Positions 9,374 through 19,311 of a stretch of DNA of 64,000 nt are shown here, one piece after another. A program made the position numbers and the translations under genes. Source of the DNA: Vibrio quintilis (lineage in GTDB: Bacteria > Pseudomonadota > Gammaproteobacteria > Enterobacterales > Vibrionaceae). Within the stretch, counting starts at the first letter, position 1. Every line of letters begins with the position of its first letter. The DNA is taken from NCBI RefSeq assembly GCF_024529975.1, contig NZ_AP024897.1, positions 3,038,001-3,102,000 of the forward strand, read 5' to 3'. The notes under the pieces are model-generated. The model was given only the letters and a program-made list of their open reading frames with translations. It did no database searches and was not told the origin of the DNA.

Positions 9374-9997
9374 TAAAATACTTTATCTGCTAAAGTTCAC
9401 CAGAAGTAATAATTATGGGATAAAAAATAGTCTTTTAATCCAAATATACAGAATAAAAATGATGAATTATATTTATTGCTGAAGTCTTATTGTACCTGTA
9501 AATGCGGATGAATTCATTATGAAGAACATCGTACTAATCCCAATTTTTCTGAAAGCAACAAATTATAAAGGAATCTTTGCATATTCCTCCTGAGTTTCGC
9601 ATTTATTTTTTATCAAGCAGATTGCTGAAACCTGTAGCCACTGCTATAGTTCATAGCTGCAACGAAAAAACTGGAGGCAGATCATTTTATGTCGACGTTT
9701 TTCTGAGCAGTTTATGAGTAGACAACCAGATTTTGTGTATGCAGCAACTGGCGTAAGACATACATAAACGGTATTACTTGTTGCCAGGCAAACCAATCTT
9801 TTATGTTGAGTATTCACCGTTTTTTACGGTTCATGAATAATATAAATTTTCATTATTTGTGAAGACTGATGTGTCTTTGGGAGCATCCCTTCCAGCCGAG
9901 AGGTTGTATTTACAGTCATGGGATCAGACACCATGAAAGATATCCGCAGCAAGAACAGTGATAAGACATTACAAAAAATACAACGAGATTTTTATAA
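9374..9997. other. rluC-rne intergenic region with the RNase E leader
   Basis: This 624-base gap separates the divergent rluC and rne genes. The half nearer rluC (9374-9600) is AT-rich with no ORF above about 60 codons. The right part appears to be the rne 5' leader, from about 9657 to 9997. It holds short hairpins, for example GGGA/TCCC around 9880-9890. No convincing start codon with a ribosome binding site is seen inside it. Confidence 0.6.
9622..9650 (+). promoter_or_regulatory. Candidate rne promoter (extended -10)
   Basis: A TTGCTG -35 element and a TATAGT -10 element are separated by exactly 17 bases, and a TG one base before the -10 makes it an extended -10 promoter. Transcription would begin near 9657 and give a leader of about 340 nt. 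In E. coli the rne leader is 361 nt and carries hairpins through which RNase E cuts its own mRNA. Confidence 0.6.
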
Positions 9998-12900
9998 ATG
10001 AAAAGAATGTTAATTAACGCAACTCAGAAAGAAGAGTTGCGTGTTGCGCTGGTTGATGGCCAGCGACTTTTCGATTTGGACATCGAAAGCCCTGGATATG
10101 AGTCAAAAAAAGCGAATATATATAAAGGCCGGATCACAAGAGTTGAGCCGAGTCTTGAAGCAGCTTTCGTTGACTATGGTGCAGAAAGACATGGTTTTCT
10201 GCCGCTAAAAGAAGTCGCAAAACAATATTTCCCTGATGGATATACTTATCAGGGCCGCCCAAGCATTAAAGAAGTCCTGAGTGAAGGGCAAGAAGTTATC
10301 ATTCAGATTGAGAAAGAAGAACGGGGAAGCAAAGGTGCTGCTCTGACAACTTTTATTTCTCTTGCTGGTAGCTACTTAGTCCTGATGCCTAACAACCCGC
10401 GTGCCGGTGGGATTTCACGCCGTATTGAAGGTGATGAGCGAACTCAGCTGAAAGAAGCCCTCAGTTCACTCGACCTGCCTCAGGGAATGGGATTAATTGT
10501 ACGTACCGCAGGCGTTGGTAAAAGTGCAGAAGAGCTTGATTGGGATTTAAATGTTCTGCTTAATCACTGGAATGCGATAAAACAAGCTGCAAATTCCAAC
10601 CCCGCTCCATTCCTCATTCATCAGGAAAGTAATGTCATTGTCAGAGCGATTCGCGACTACTTACGCCGCGACATCGGTGAAATTCTGATTGACAGTTCTA
10701 CGATCTATGAGCGCGCTTTAAGCCATATTCGTCTCGTTCGGCCCGACTTTATTAACCGGGTGAAAAGATATGAAGGCGAAGTTCCGCTGTTCAGTCATTA
10801 TCAAATTGAAAGCCAGATTGAATCAGCATTCCAGCGTGAAGTCCGGTTACCCTCTGGTGGCTCCATCGTCATCGACCCAACCGAAGCACTCACCTCGATT
10901 GATATCAACTCAGCCCGCTCAACCAAAGGCGGAGATATTGAAGAGACAGCGCTGAATACAAACCTTGAAGCTGCAGATGAAATTGCAAGACAGTTGCGCC
11001 TGCGGGATTTAGGTGGATTAGTCGTTATCGATTTTATCGACATGACGCCCGTTCGCCATCAGCGTGAAGTTGAAAACCGGCTGCGGGACGCTGTTCGCAT
11101 GGATAGAGCAAGAGTTCAAATTGGCCGGATTTCCCGGTTCGGACTTTTGGAAATGTCCCGACAGCGCCTGAGTCCTTCACTTGCTGAGGCAAGCCATCAC
11201 ATTTGTCCCCGTTGTTCAGGTACCGGTGTTGTCCGGGATAATGAGTCATTGGCTCTGTCCGTCTTACGATTGATAGAAGAAGAGGCGCTTAAAGATAACA
11301 CATCCCAGGTACTTGCTGTTGTCCCTGTCTCAATTGCTTCTTATTTATTGAACGAGAAAAGACGTTCAGTGAATCACATCGAGCGTATCCAGGATGTAAA
11401 AATTACTGTTGTGCCAAATTCTGATATGGAAACACCTCATTTTGAAGTGATTCGGATCAGAGAAGGAGAAGAACAGGATATCTTGTCTTATCTTGTGCCT
11501 AAGCGACTGGATGATTTCCGGGAGGCTGAGGGCAAAGAACCCAGCGAAGTCGAAGCGAAGCCGAAACGCGTCGAAGAACCTGTTCTGAAAGGTTTTGCAG
11601 CATCACCGACGGCTACGTCAACAAAAACCAGCGGAACAACAGCACCTCAGCAACAAACTCAGCCGGAAGAACAACAACCAGGGTTTATCAGCAAGGTACT
11701 GAAAGCAATTAGCCGCTTATTCTCTGACTCACCTGAAACTCAGGTCACTGAAAAATCAGATGAGAAACAAGAGCAAAAGCAGCAGAAAGAAAATAACGGT
11801 AACAAACCCCGCAGAAACCGGGACAGAAATAACCAGCGCCGAAAACCACGGCAGTCTCAGGCTAATGTCAAAAAAGATGTTGCAAAACCGGATAATGATT
11901 CCCAAAAGCAACCTCAGCCAGCAAATGAGAAAAAACAGAAACCTCGCCGGGCAAAAGACGATAAGCAGAACAAGCGCAACATCTCTCCTCAGCTTGTAGA
12001 AGAAGGACAAAAGATTGCCCAGGAAGCTCAGGCTGATAAGAAGCCAGAGCAGAAAAATAAGTCATCCGTTGCGAAAGAGCGGAGACAACAACGGAAACTG
12101 ACGAAGAAAGTCCGCCTGCAAACTCAGGAGGAAACGTCAGCTCAGCCACTGAAAAACCAGCCTTCGGAACAGGATCCACAGGTTGAGGAAAAAGTGACGA
12201 CTCCGGAAGCTGCTCTGGTTCAACATGAACAGGATGCATCTGCTTCGACACAGAAACAATCTGCGGCGGCGACAGAAAAAGATAAAGACGATGCACCTAA
12301 ACAACGCCGTAACCGCCGCTCTCCACGTCACTTACGAGCCAATGGTCAGCGACGCAGACGCGGACGTGAACGCAGACCAAACCCATTCCGTTTAAGAAAA
12401 GGCGGTGTAGCTTCTCCTGAAATGGCTATGGGTAAGGTCATGCCAAGATATAGCCTACAGACCACTTCACGTCCATCAGCTGAAAGTTCAGCGACGAACT
12501 CTGAAGTACAAAATATTGTATCAAGTGCTGTTGCTTTCCCTGAAATGGCAATGGGTAAAATTATTATTCGTCATCTGAAGGCAGAAACATCTCAATTAGC
12601 AGAACCAGTGATTGAGACACCAGCTACGGCAGAAACAATTGAAGCAACTCCGGCTGCGGTACAGGTCAATGAAAATGCTACACCAGAAGCTGTTGCCAGT
12701 GAATTATTACCAGAAGAAACTCATCATTCAGAAACATCAATTATTCAGGATGAAGTCAAGGTGACAACTGAAGATAAAACACCTGAAGAAGTGATGAAGC
12801 CAATTCCAGTTAGTCCGGAAGAACAACTTTTGGTTAAAGTCGTCAAAGGACATGCTTATTCACCTATGATGAAAGCACCTGGTAATGGTGAGATGAAACC

Positions 12901-13030
12901 TATAACTCTGGAAGCAGCATCATTCCGGCACACCCGTTACCAGCCCAAAGGCGGGGGAAGTCATGCGGCGACCAATCAGGCTGGGTCAAGCATGATGAAA
13001 CCATTCCAGAGTGATGCGTCTGTCTCGTAG
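9998..13030 (+). CDS. rne: Ribonuclease E
   Basis: RNase E is the essential endonuclease that starts mRNA decay and processes rRNA, tRNA and sRNA; its C-terminal half scaffolds the degradosome at the inner membrane. The N-terminal half has an S1 RNA-binding domain (about residues 38-120), the DNase I-like catalytic core with aspartates in [12 protein letters not shown] and DFIDM, and the zinc-link CPRC motif. The variable half begins near residue 540. It has an amphipathic membrane-targeting helix ([15 protein letters not shown], about residues 561-575), long Arg/Lys/Gln-rich RNA-binding tracts, and a C-terminal [12 protein letters not shown] tail that resembles the PNPase-binding end of E. 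coli RNase E. A PEMAMGK motif occurs twice. The ribosome binding site is weak (CGAGA), as in E. coli. Confidence 0.97.
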   Translation: MKRMLINATQKEELRVALVDGQRLFDLDIESPGYESKKANIYKGRITRVEPSLEAAFVDYGAERHGFLPLKEVAKQYFPDGYTYQGRPSIKEVLSEGQEVIIQIEKEERGSKGAALTTFISLAGSYLVLMPNNPRAGGISRRIEGDERTQLKEALSSLDLPQGMGLIVRTAGVGKSAEELDWDLNVLLNHWNAIKQAANSNPAPFLIHQESNVIVRAIRDYLRRDIGEILIDSSTIYERALSHIRLVRPDFINRVKRYEGEVPLFSHYQIESQIESAFQREVRLPSGGSIVIDPTEALTSIDINSARSTKGGDIEETALNTNLEAADEIARQLRLRDLGGLVVIDFIDMTPVRHQREVENRLRDAVRMDRARVQIGRISRFGLLEMSRQRLSPSLAEASHHICPRCSGTGVVRDNESLALSVLRLIEEEALKDNTSQVLAVVPVSIASYLLNEKRRSVNHIERIQDVKITVVPNSDMETPHFEVIRIREGEEQDILSYLVPKRLDDFREAEGKEPSEVEAKPKRVEEPVLKGFAASPTATSTKTSGTTAPQQQTQPEEQQPGFISKVLKAISRLFSDSPETQVTEKSDEKQEQKQQKENNGNKPRRNRDRNNQRRKPRQSQANVKKDVAKPDNDSQKQPQPANEKKQKPRRAKDDKQNKRNISPQLVEEGQKIAQEAQADKKPEQKNKSSVAKERRQQRKLTKKVRLQTQEETSAQPLKNQPSEQDPQVEEKVTTPEAALVQHEQDASASTQKQSAAATEKDKDDAPKQRRNRRSPRHLRANGQRRRRGRERRPNPFRLRKGGVASPEMAMGKVMPRYSLQTTSRPSAESSATNSEVQNIVSSAVAFPEMAMGKIIIRHLKAETSQLAEPVIETPATAETIEATPAAVQVNENATPEAVASELLPEETHHSETSIIQDEVKVTTEDKTPEEVMKPIPVSPEEQLLVKVVKGHAYSPMMKAPGNGEMKPITLEAASFRHTRYQPKGGGSHAATNQAGSSMMKPFQSDASVS

Positions 13031-13059
13031 CAAAGCATAAGTCATTCAAACCAAATCAA

Positions 13060-13086
13060 GGGGCTGTCAGAACAACAGCCCTTTTT
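13060..13086 (+). terminator. rne terminator
   Basis: A 7-bp GC-rich stem (GGGCTGT with ACAGCCC, seven-base loop) is followed by five T, 30 bases after the rne stop. It is a canonical Rho-independent terminator. Confidence 0.88.
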
Positions 13087-13299
13087 GTTATTTCCCCGGA
13101 GACTGTAGATCTTTGGTGGTTGAATTTTCCTGAAATAAAAATGTTACTGTTTCATTCTTGAACTTAATCACACTTTTCTGTAGCATTCGCCAACTTGTGC
13201 CGATCTCTGACTATCGTTATTACTGTTTATTTATACTCATACAGCGATTTAACGCAAAAGCATCGGTTTTTGCCATAGTTATTATCAAAAGTAATTATC

Positions 13300-14859
13300 A
13301 TGCTTGAATTCCCGAATACTTCAAAATTTTCAGTAAAAAATGATGTTCTGTCCGGTCTGACAGTCGCCTTAGCCTTAGTTCCAGAGGCCGTCGCTTTTGC
13401 CTTTGTTGCCGGAGTCGATCCCATGGTTGGCCTGTATGCCGCATTTATTGTCGGATTAATTACCTCAGTTTTTGGTGGCCGGCCTGGTATGATTTCCGGA
13501 GCAACAGGTGCGATGGCTGTTGTAATGGTAAGCCTCGTCTCAGTTCATGGCGTAGAATATCTTTTTGCTACTATATTCTTTGCAGGCATATTGCAAATTA
13601 CCGCAGGATTGCTGCGTCTGGGTAAATTTATCCGGATGGTGCCTTCCCCGGTTATGATTGGTTTTGTGAATGGGCTGGCTATCGTCATTTTCCTTGCCCA
13701 GCTGGGCCAATTTAAAATGCCTCAGATTGACGGTACCCTGAACTGGCTTCCCGGAGATCAAATGCTGCTGATGCTTGGTTTAGTTGCATTAACGATGGCG
13801 ATCATATTCTTCCTGCCTAAGCTGACTACAGCGGTTCCTTCGTCGTTAGCAGCAATTGTGATTGTGACTTTACTGGTCCAGGGACTGAATTTGGATACCA
13901 GAACAGTTGTTGATTTTCTGCGTACAATGTCTAACGATGCGTCAGCCACATTAGCTGGCACATTACCTGATTTTTCTATCCCTCAGGTTCCTTTCAATCT
14001 GGAAACATTCAAGATCATTCTGCCATACGCAGCAATTCTTGCCGCAATCGGGCTGATTGAATCCCTGCTAACACTGACCGTACTGGATGAAATGACCAAC
14101 ACCCGGGGACAATCAAACCGTGAATGTGTCGGACAGGGTCTGGCTAATATCACCTGCTCAGTATTTGGCGCGATGGGTGGTTGCGCTATGATTGGTCAGT
14201 CAATGATTAACATCAATTCAGGGGGCAGAGGTCGTTTATCCGGAATTACCGCTGCGATTATGTTGCTGGTTTTTATCCTGTTTGCTTCTTCACTGATTGA
14301 AATGATCCCACTGGCAGCGCTTGTCGGTGTGATGTTTATGGTTGTCATTGGTACATTTGAATGGGCAACATTTAAACTCGCCTGCCGGGTACCGAAAAAA
14401 GACTTTTTTGTCATCATTCTCGTCACCATAGTCACCGTTTTAACAGATCTCGCTATTGCTGTTGCTATCGGGGTGATTGCATCCGCGCTTATGTTTGCCT
14501 GGGATCATGCCAAACATATTTATGCAACGAGCAAAGAAAATGAAGATGGCTCCAAAGAGTATATGGTACATGGCCCGATATTCTTTGGCTCTGCGGCGAA
14601 CTTCCTTGAGCTGTTTGACGCTTACAACGATCCTGAGCATATCATTGTCGATTTTGCTCAATCACGTGTCACTGATCATTCTGCGATTGATGCAATTGAA
14701 ACTTTAGCAGAGCGCTATAATAACGTCGGTAAAACTTTACATCTGAAGCACCTGAGTCCGGACTGCCGTAAATTACTCCATAAAGCAGGTAGTCTGGTAG
14801 AGATTAACGTGAAAGAAGATCCAACATACAAAGTTGCAACAGATATTCTTGCCGGATAA
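13300..14859 (+). CDS. SulP-family inorganic anion transporter with STAS domain
   Basis: SulP proteins import sulfate, bicarbonate or other anions, usually with Na+ or H+. The 519-aa protein has the SulP signature near the N-terminus ([26 protein letters not shown]), about 10-12 hydrophobic helices up to about residue 400, the conserved central block [17 protein letters not shown], and a C-terminal STAS domain from about residue 420 ([13 protein letters not shown], then [12 protein letters not shown]). The STAS serine/threonine region is intact. The substrate cannot be read from the sequence; bicarbonate uptake is plausible for the short marine SulP forms. It is monocistronic, with a 213-base upstream gap after the rne terminator and a hairpin after it. 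Confidence 0.9.
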   Translation: MLEFPNTSKFSVKNDVLSGLTVALALVPEAVAFAFVAGVDPMVGLYAAFIVGLITSVFGGRPGMISGATGAMAVVMVSLVSVHGVEYLFATIFFAGILQITAGLLRLGKFIRMVPSPVMIGFVNGLAIVIFLAQLGQFKMPQIDGTLNWLPGDQMLLMLGLVALTMAIIFFLPKLTTAVPSSLAAIVIVTLLVQGLNLDTRTVVDFLRTMSNDASATLAGTLPDFSIPQVPFNLETFKIILPYAAILAAIGLIESLLTLTVLDEMTNTRGQSNRECVGQGLANITCSVFGAMGGCAMIGQSMININSGGRGRLSGITAAIMLLVFILFASSLIEMIPLAALVGVMFMVVIGTFEWATFKLACRVPKKDFFVIILVTIVTVLTDLAIAVAIGVIASALMFAWDHAKHIYATSKENEDGSKEYMVHGPIFFGSAANFLELFDAYNDPEHIIVDFAQSRVTDHSAIDAIETLAERYNNVGKTLHLKHLSPDCRKLLHKAGSLVEINVKEDPTYKVATDILAG

Positions 14860-14874
14860 TAAACTGTTCTCATT

Positions 14875-14908
14875 GAACTGAAAGATTGCCTCTGCTATCT
14901 TTCAGTTC
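14875..14908 (+). terminator. Hairpin after the SulP gene, no U-run
   Basis: A perfect 12-bp inverted repeat (GAACTGAAAGAT with ATCTTTCAGTTC, ten-base loop) lies 16 bases after the SulP stop. There is no T-run, so it may be a weak terminator, a 3'-end stabiliser or part of the leader of the next gene. Confidence 0.5.
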
Positions 14909-14945
14909 GTTCAGTCTGACAAACCAATACAAAAGGAGGTGTCAC

Positions 14946-15020
14946 ATGAAAAATTCAGTATACAGAACAAATACGAATCAACGACATGATGACGCCTTAT
15001 TGGAATATCTCAGGCAATAA
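14946..15020 (+). CDS. Possible 24-aa leader peptide before the methyltransferase
   Basis: This 24-codon ORF reads MKNSVYRTNTNQRHDDALLE followed by YLRQ. It is supported mainly by an almost perfect Shine-Dalgarno, AAGGAGGTG, 5-6 bases before the ATG, stronger than that of either neighbour. It ends 55 bases before the methyltransferase start. I recognise no homologue. Its Shine-Dalgarno can pair with a CACCT at 15043-15047, and the same CACCT can instead pair with the Shine-Dalgarno of the methyltransferase. A regulatory leader is therefore possible, but a stand-alone small protein or chance cannot be excluded. Confidence 0.5.
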   Translation: MKNSVYRTNTNQRHDDALLEYLRQ

Positions 15021-15040
15021 CTGAGTTCACTTTAATCTGC

Positions 15041-15070
15041 GTCACCTGTATTATTTATTATGATGGTGAC
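15041..15070 (+). promoter_or_regulatory. Hairpin that would hide the methyltransferase ribosome binding site
   Basis: GTCACC at 15041-15046 is complementary to GGTGAC at 15065-15070. The right arm contains the Shine-Dalgarno GGTGA, 6 bases before the ATG at 15076. Formation of this 6-bp stem would block translation of the methyltransferase. Confidence 0.4.
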
Positions 15071-15075
15071 AACAT

Positions 15076-15915
15076 ATGTACAAGCAACTTATTAAGATAA
15101 ATTCTAAACCCGCCCCTTTTGAATTCAATACAACATCAGATCTGTGGACAGACCCGCACCGGGCAAAACAGATGCTGGCTTTTCATTTAGATAAAGAATC
15201 AGATATAGCATCAAGAAGACATTCAAAAATAACTGCCACTGTCAGTTGGATGATTGACTATTTTAATCTCAGTTCAGGCATGAAAATTTGTGATTTTGGA
15301 TGTGGCCCCGGGTTATATACCAGTGAGCTTGCAAAAACAGGTGCCGATGTAACCGGAATCGACTTCTCTGTATCGTCTTTGAATTATGCCAGAGAATTTG
15401 CATTGAAAGAAAACCTGTCGATCACCTACATTGAAGCTGACTATCTTCATTTCGAGAGCTCTGAACAATTCGATCTGATCTCTTTAATCTATTATGACTA
15501 TTGCGCACTCGGGCCCGAACATAGAATCAGGTTATTGAAAAAATTCAATCGCTTTCTAAAACCAGGTGGAAAAATCATTCTTGATGTATTTTCACTACAT
15601 GCCTTTCATCAGAGAGAACCCTCTTCTTCATATGAAAAAAATCAACTCAACGGATTTTGGTCTGACAGTGACTATTTTGGATTTTTGAATGTATTTAAAT
15701 ACGATGAAGAAAAAATCATTCTTGATAAACATTCAATCATTGAACAAAACCAAATGTATACGATATGCAACTGGATTCAATATTTTAGTGTTGAATCTTT
15801 AACAACAGAACTGCTTGAAGCGGGTTTCAGGATTGAGCACCTGATGGATGATATTTCAGGAAAAAAATATACAGGTACAACAACTGATATTGCGGTTATT
15901 GCCTGCAAAAGTTAA
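15076..15915 (+). CDS. Class I SAM-dependent methyltransferase
   Basis: This is a 279-aa cytoplasmic methyltransferase with the Rossmann-like class I fold. Motif I is CDFGCGPG at residues 72-79, followed by an acidic end of strand 2 (GIDFSVSSL), a post-motif acidic EADY, and the DLISLIYYDYCAL strand-4 block. The C-terminal part contains a GGKIILDVFS strand typical of small-molecule methyltransferases. The substrate cannot be inferred. The N-terminus (about residues 1-45) is extra to the core and may form a lid. It follows a possible leader peptide and a ribosome-binding-site hairpin, and ends at a strong bidirectional hairpin shared with adhE. Confidence 0.8.
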   Translation: MYKQLIKINSKPAPFEFNTTSDLWTDPHRAKQMLAFHLDKESDIASRRHSKITATVSWMIDYFNLSSGMKICDFGCGPGLYTSELAKTGADVTGIDFSVSSLNYAREFALKENLSITYIEADYLHFESSEQFDLISLIYYDYCALGPEHRIRLLKKFNRFLKPGGKIILDVFSLHAFHQREPSSSYEKNQLNGFWSDSDYFGFLNVFKYDEEKIILDKHSIIEQNQMYTICNWIQYFSVESLTTELLEAGFRIEHLMDDISGKKYTGTTTDIAVIACKS

Positions 15916-15924
15916 CTATAAAAT

Positions 15925-15950
15925 AACCTCCGGCCCAAGGGCCGGAGGTT
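15925..15950. terminator. Bidirectional hairpin between the methyltransferase and adhE
   Basis: A perfect 12-bp inverted repeat (AACCTCCGGCCC with GGGCCGGAGGTT, two-base centre) lies between the convergent genes. T-rich sequence flanks it on both sides, so it can end both transcripts. Confidence 0.8.
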
Positions 15951-15977
15951 TATATTTATACATCAACTAAAAACGAT

Positions 15978-18680
15978 TTAGCTTGCTTTCTGTTTTTTAG
16001 CTGCTGGTTTTTTATCTGCAGACTTGACCTGATCAGCTTTCTTCTTTATAACAGTCGTGCCCTCAAATGTTTCACCTTCAACAAAAGCTTCACCGTAGTA
16101 AGAAGCCGTCAGCACTTCTTTCAGTTCGCTGATTAAAGGATAGCGTGGGTTTGCACCTGTACACTGATCATCAAACGCATCAACTGAAAGTTGATCCAGG
16201 TTAGCAAGGAAATCAGCTTCTGAAACACCCGCTTCTTTAATTGATTTTGGAATATCTAAATCAGTTTTCAGCTCATCCAGCCATGCCAGTAAACGCTCAA
16301 TTTTCTGTGCAGTATGATCGCCAGGTTGAGTCAATTCCAGATGGTCTGCAACTTCAGCATAACGACGACGTGCCTGAGGGCGATCGTATTGAGAGAATGC
16401 TGTTTGCTTGGTTGGATTATCATTCGCGTTATAACGCACAACATTTGAGATAAGCAGGGCATTCGCCAAACCATGTGGAAGGTGGAATGCGTTACCAATT
16501 TTGTGAGCGATTGAGTGACACACACCCAGGAATGCGTTCGCAAATGCAATACCGGCAATTGTCGCTGCATTATGCACTTTCTCACGGGCGATTGGATCAT
16601 TGGCACCATTTGCGTAGCTTGATGGCAGATATTCTTTCAACAGTTTCAGCGCCTGAAGTGCCTGCCCGTCAGAATATTCGTTTGCCAGTACAGAAACGTA
16701 TGCTTCCAGCGCGTGAGTCACTGCATCGTAACCACCAAATGCTGTCAGAGACTTAGGCATGTTCATGACCAGGTTCGCATCAACAATTGCCATTTGTGGC
16801 GTCAGTTCGTAGTCAGCCAGAGGATATTTTGCACCTGTGTTATCATCAGTTACCACCGCAAATGGTGTAACTTCAGAGCCTGTACCTGAAGTTGTGGTAA
16901 TACATACCAACTCAGCTTTCTGACCCATTTTAGGGAACTTATAAATACGTTTACGGATATCCATAAAGCGCATTGCAAGCTCTTCAAAGTGAGTTTCAGG
17001 ATGCTCGTACATAACCCACATGATTTTTGCAGCATCCATCGGAGAACCACCACCAAGGGCAAGGATCACGTCCGGCTGGTAGCTTCGCATGATATCAGCA
17101 CCTTTTTCAACGATAGACAGCGTCGGGTCAGCTTCAACATCGAAGAATGTCTGAACTTCCATTCCCTGAGCTTTCAACAGATCAACGATTTCATCGGCAT
17201 AACCATTGTTGAACAGGAAGCGGTCTGTAACGAGGAACGCGCGTTTTTTACCTTCTAAATCGCCCAATGCGACAGGAAGGCTACCACGGCGGAAGTAGAT
17301 TGACTTAGGTAATTTATGCCATAACATATTTTCAGCTCGCTTAGCTACAATCTTTTTATTGATGAGGTGTTTAGGACCAACGTTCTCTGAAATAGAGTTA
17401 CCGCCCCATGAACCACAGCCTAATGTCAAAGATGGAGCAACATTAAAGTTATACAGATCCCCGATACCACCATGTGTGGTTGGAATGTTGATCAAGATAC
17501 GAGCTGTTTTCAGTTTGTCGCCAAAGAAGCGAATACGATCTTTGTTCTTGTCCTGATCTGTGTACAGACCAGATGTATGACCAATACCACCAATTTCAAC
17601 CATTGTTACAGCCTGAGCAACGGCATCTTCGAAGTCATCAGCACAGAACATACCCAATGTCGGAGAAAGTTTCTCATGTGCAAATGCATCATCATAATCA
17701 ACTTTGCCAAGGCCTTCACCGATTAACACTTTTGTATCTGCAGGCACTTTAACACCTGCCATTTCAGCGATTGCAGTCGCAGGCTGACCTACAATTTTAG
17801 CGTTCAGCGCACCGTCAATTAAAAGTACATTACGAACTTTGTTTGCTTCCGCTTTTGAAAGCACATAGCCTTTGTGAGAAGCAAAACGTTTTTTAACTTC
17901 TTCATAAACATCTTTCACAACGATCACTGCCTGCTCCGAAGCACAGACAACACCATTATCGAATGTTTTAGACATCAGTACAGAAGCAACAGCACGTTTG
18001 ATGTCAGCTGTTTCATCAATCACAACCGGAACATTACCTGCACCCACACCGATTGCTGGCTTACCAGATGAATAAGCCGCTTTAACCATGCCCGGGCCAC
18101 CGGTCGCCAGAATCAAAGCAATATCATCATGTCTCATCAGCGCATTAGAAAGCTCAACTGAAGGTTGATCAATCCAGCCAATGATATCTTTTGGTGCACC
18201 TGCTGCAATGGCGGCTTCCAGAACTAATTTCGCTGCATCGTTGGTAGAATTTTTAGCGCGTGGGTGAGGAGAAAAGATAATCCCGTTACGGGTTTTTAAA
18301 GAAATCAGTGATTTAAAAATCGCAGTTGAAGTCGGGTTCGTTGTTGGCACGATACCACAGATAATACCAACAGGTTCTGCGATCGTCATCGTTCCCATGT
18401 TTTCGTCTTCTTCAAGGACACCACAAGTCTGTTCGTCTTTGTACTTGTTGTAGATATACTCTGAAGCAAAGTGGTTTTTGATGACCTTATCTTCAACAAT
18501 CCCCATTCCTGATTCTTCAACCGCTTGCTGAGCAAGTGGAATACGAGCCTGGTTCGCTGCCAAAGATGCTGCACGGAAAATCTTGTCAACCTTCTCCTGA
18601 GAGAAAGTTGCAAACTCAGCTTGTGCAGCCTTTACACGCGTGATCAGGGCATCAAGTTCAGCCAGATTAGTTACAGGCAT
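15978..18680 (-). CDS. adhE: Bifunctional acetaldehyde-CoA/alcohol dehydrogenase AdhE
   Basis: AdhE reduces acetyl-CoA to acetaldehyde and then to ethanol during anaerobic growth, re-oxidising NADH; it assembles into spirosome filaments. The 900-aa protein has an N-terminal CoA-dependent aldehyde dehydrogenase (about residues 1-440, catalytic cysteine in FDNGVVCASEQ) and a C-terminal iron alcohol dehydrogenase (about 450-870; GGGSPMDAAK, GTGSEVTPF, metal-binding histidines in CHSIAHKIGNAFHLPHG). A lysine/alanine-rich tail of about 20 residues ends the protein. AGGAG precedes the ATG by about 7 bases. The gene is monocistronic, with a 631-base AT-rich upstream region. Confidence 0.97.
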   Translation of the reverse strand: MPVTNLAELDALITRVKAAQAEFATFSQEKVDKIFRAASLAANQARIPLAQQAVEESGMGIVEDKVIKNHFASEYIYNKYKDEQTCGVLEEDENMGTMTIAEPVGIICGIVPTTNPTSTAIFKSLISLKTRNGIIFSPHPRAKNSTNDAAKLVLEAAIAAGAPKDIIGWIDQPSVELSNALMRHDDIALILATGGPGMVKAAYSSGKPAIGVGAGNVPVVIDETADIKRAVASVLMSKTFDNGVVCASEQAVIVVKDVYEEVKKRFASHKGYVLSKAEANKVRNVLLIDGALNAKIVGQPATAIAEMAGVKVPADTKVLIGEGLGKVDYDDAFAHEKLSPTLGMFCADDFEDAVAQAVTMVEIGGIGHTSGLYTDQDKNKDRIRFFGDKLKTARILINIPTTHGGIGDLYNFNVAPSLTLGCGSWGGNSISENVGPKHLINKKIVAKRAENMLWHKLPKSIYFRRGSLPVALGDLEGKKRAFLVTDRFLFNNGYADEIVDLLKAQGMEVQTFFDVEADPTLSIVEKGADIMRSYQPDVILALGGGSPMDAAKIMWVMYEHPETHFEELAMRFMDIRKRIYKFPKMGQKAELVCITTTSGTGSEVTPFAVVTDDNTGAKYPLADYELTPQMAIVDANLVMNMPKSLTAFGGYDAVTHALEAYVSVLANEYSDGQALQALKLLKEYLPSSYANGANDPIAREKVHNAATIAGIAFANAFLGVCHSIAHKIGNAFHLPHGLANALLISNVVRYNANDNPTKQTAFSQYDRPQARRRYAEVADHLELTQPGDHTAQKIERLLAWLDELKTDLDIPKSIKEAGVSEADFLANLDQLSVDAFDDQCTGANPRYPLISELKEVLTASYYGEAFVEGETFEGTTVIKKKADQVKSADKKPAAKKQKAS

Positions 18681-19311
18681 AATGAATCTCCTAAATTAAT
18701 AAAATGTTAAAAACTCTTTATTAAGGTTATATCTCATGCCAAGTTGTTAAAAAAAACAAGTTAGCTAATAACAAGCTTAGTAAACAGCTTTCATCGACGA
18801 GTATAAACTTTCAGGTTTTGAAAACATTGACTCAGATCAGTTATAAAAAATTAATTCACCCTTCTAAAAAAATTAACTGATTTAACAGTAAAAAACATAA
18901 CGACATGAAATATATAATAAAATTTATTAAGTTGATTATTTTTTAGCAACAGCCTAAAAAGTAAGCAACAAGGATTATATCACCAAATAATGAAAAAAAA
19001 TTGAGGATTAATATTCGATAGTGAAACATAAATTATGTGCCACTTCAATGGGATAGAATGGACAGCTTTTTTCATCATAATATATATTTCATATAGGTAA
19101 TCTCAGATTTGTGTCATGAAAATATCATCATTTCTCATGATCTGAATCAGACTTCTGAGATGAATCATGATTTAGGAAAATTCAAAGCAATACACCAAAT
19201 AAAACAGAGCTCATATAGAAAGAATTCTCAGATAGTAAAATGAGTTGACTGGATCAGGCTGATACCTGAAGCTATGAAAATGCAGAAAACAAATCCTTAA
19301 TATCACAAAGT
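18681..19311. other. AT-rich regulatory gap between adhE and the potassium channel gene
   Basis: This 631-base divergent gap is very AT-rich. A possible minus-strand -10 (TATACT, plus-strand 18800-18805) lies about 120 bases before adhE, without a good -35. A short palindrome of TTGTT and AACAA arms around an A-run occurs at 18744-18759 and loosely recalls redox-repressor sites, but the spacing does not fit the Rex consensus I know. No ORF with a ribosome binding site was seen. Confidence 0.4.

Noticed and set aside
11756..12331. Long antisense and alternate frames inside the RNase E scaffold region
   Set aside because: They come from low-complexity Gln/Lys/Arg codons; the sense frame is a clear RNase E tail.
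18744..18759. Rex-type redox operator before adhE
   Set aside because: Only the outer TTGTT and AACAA arms fit and the spacing is shorter than the consensus; the match could come from the A-run.
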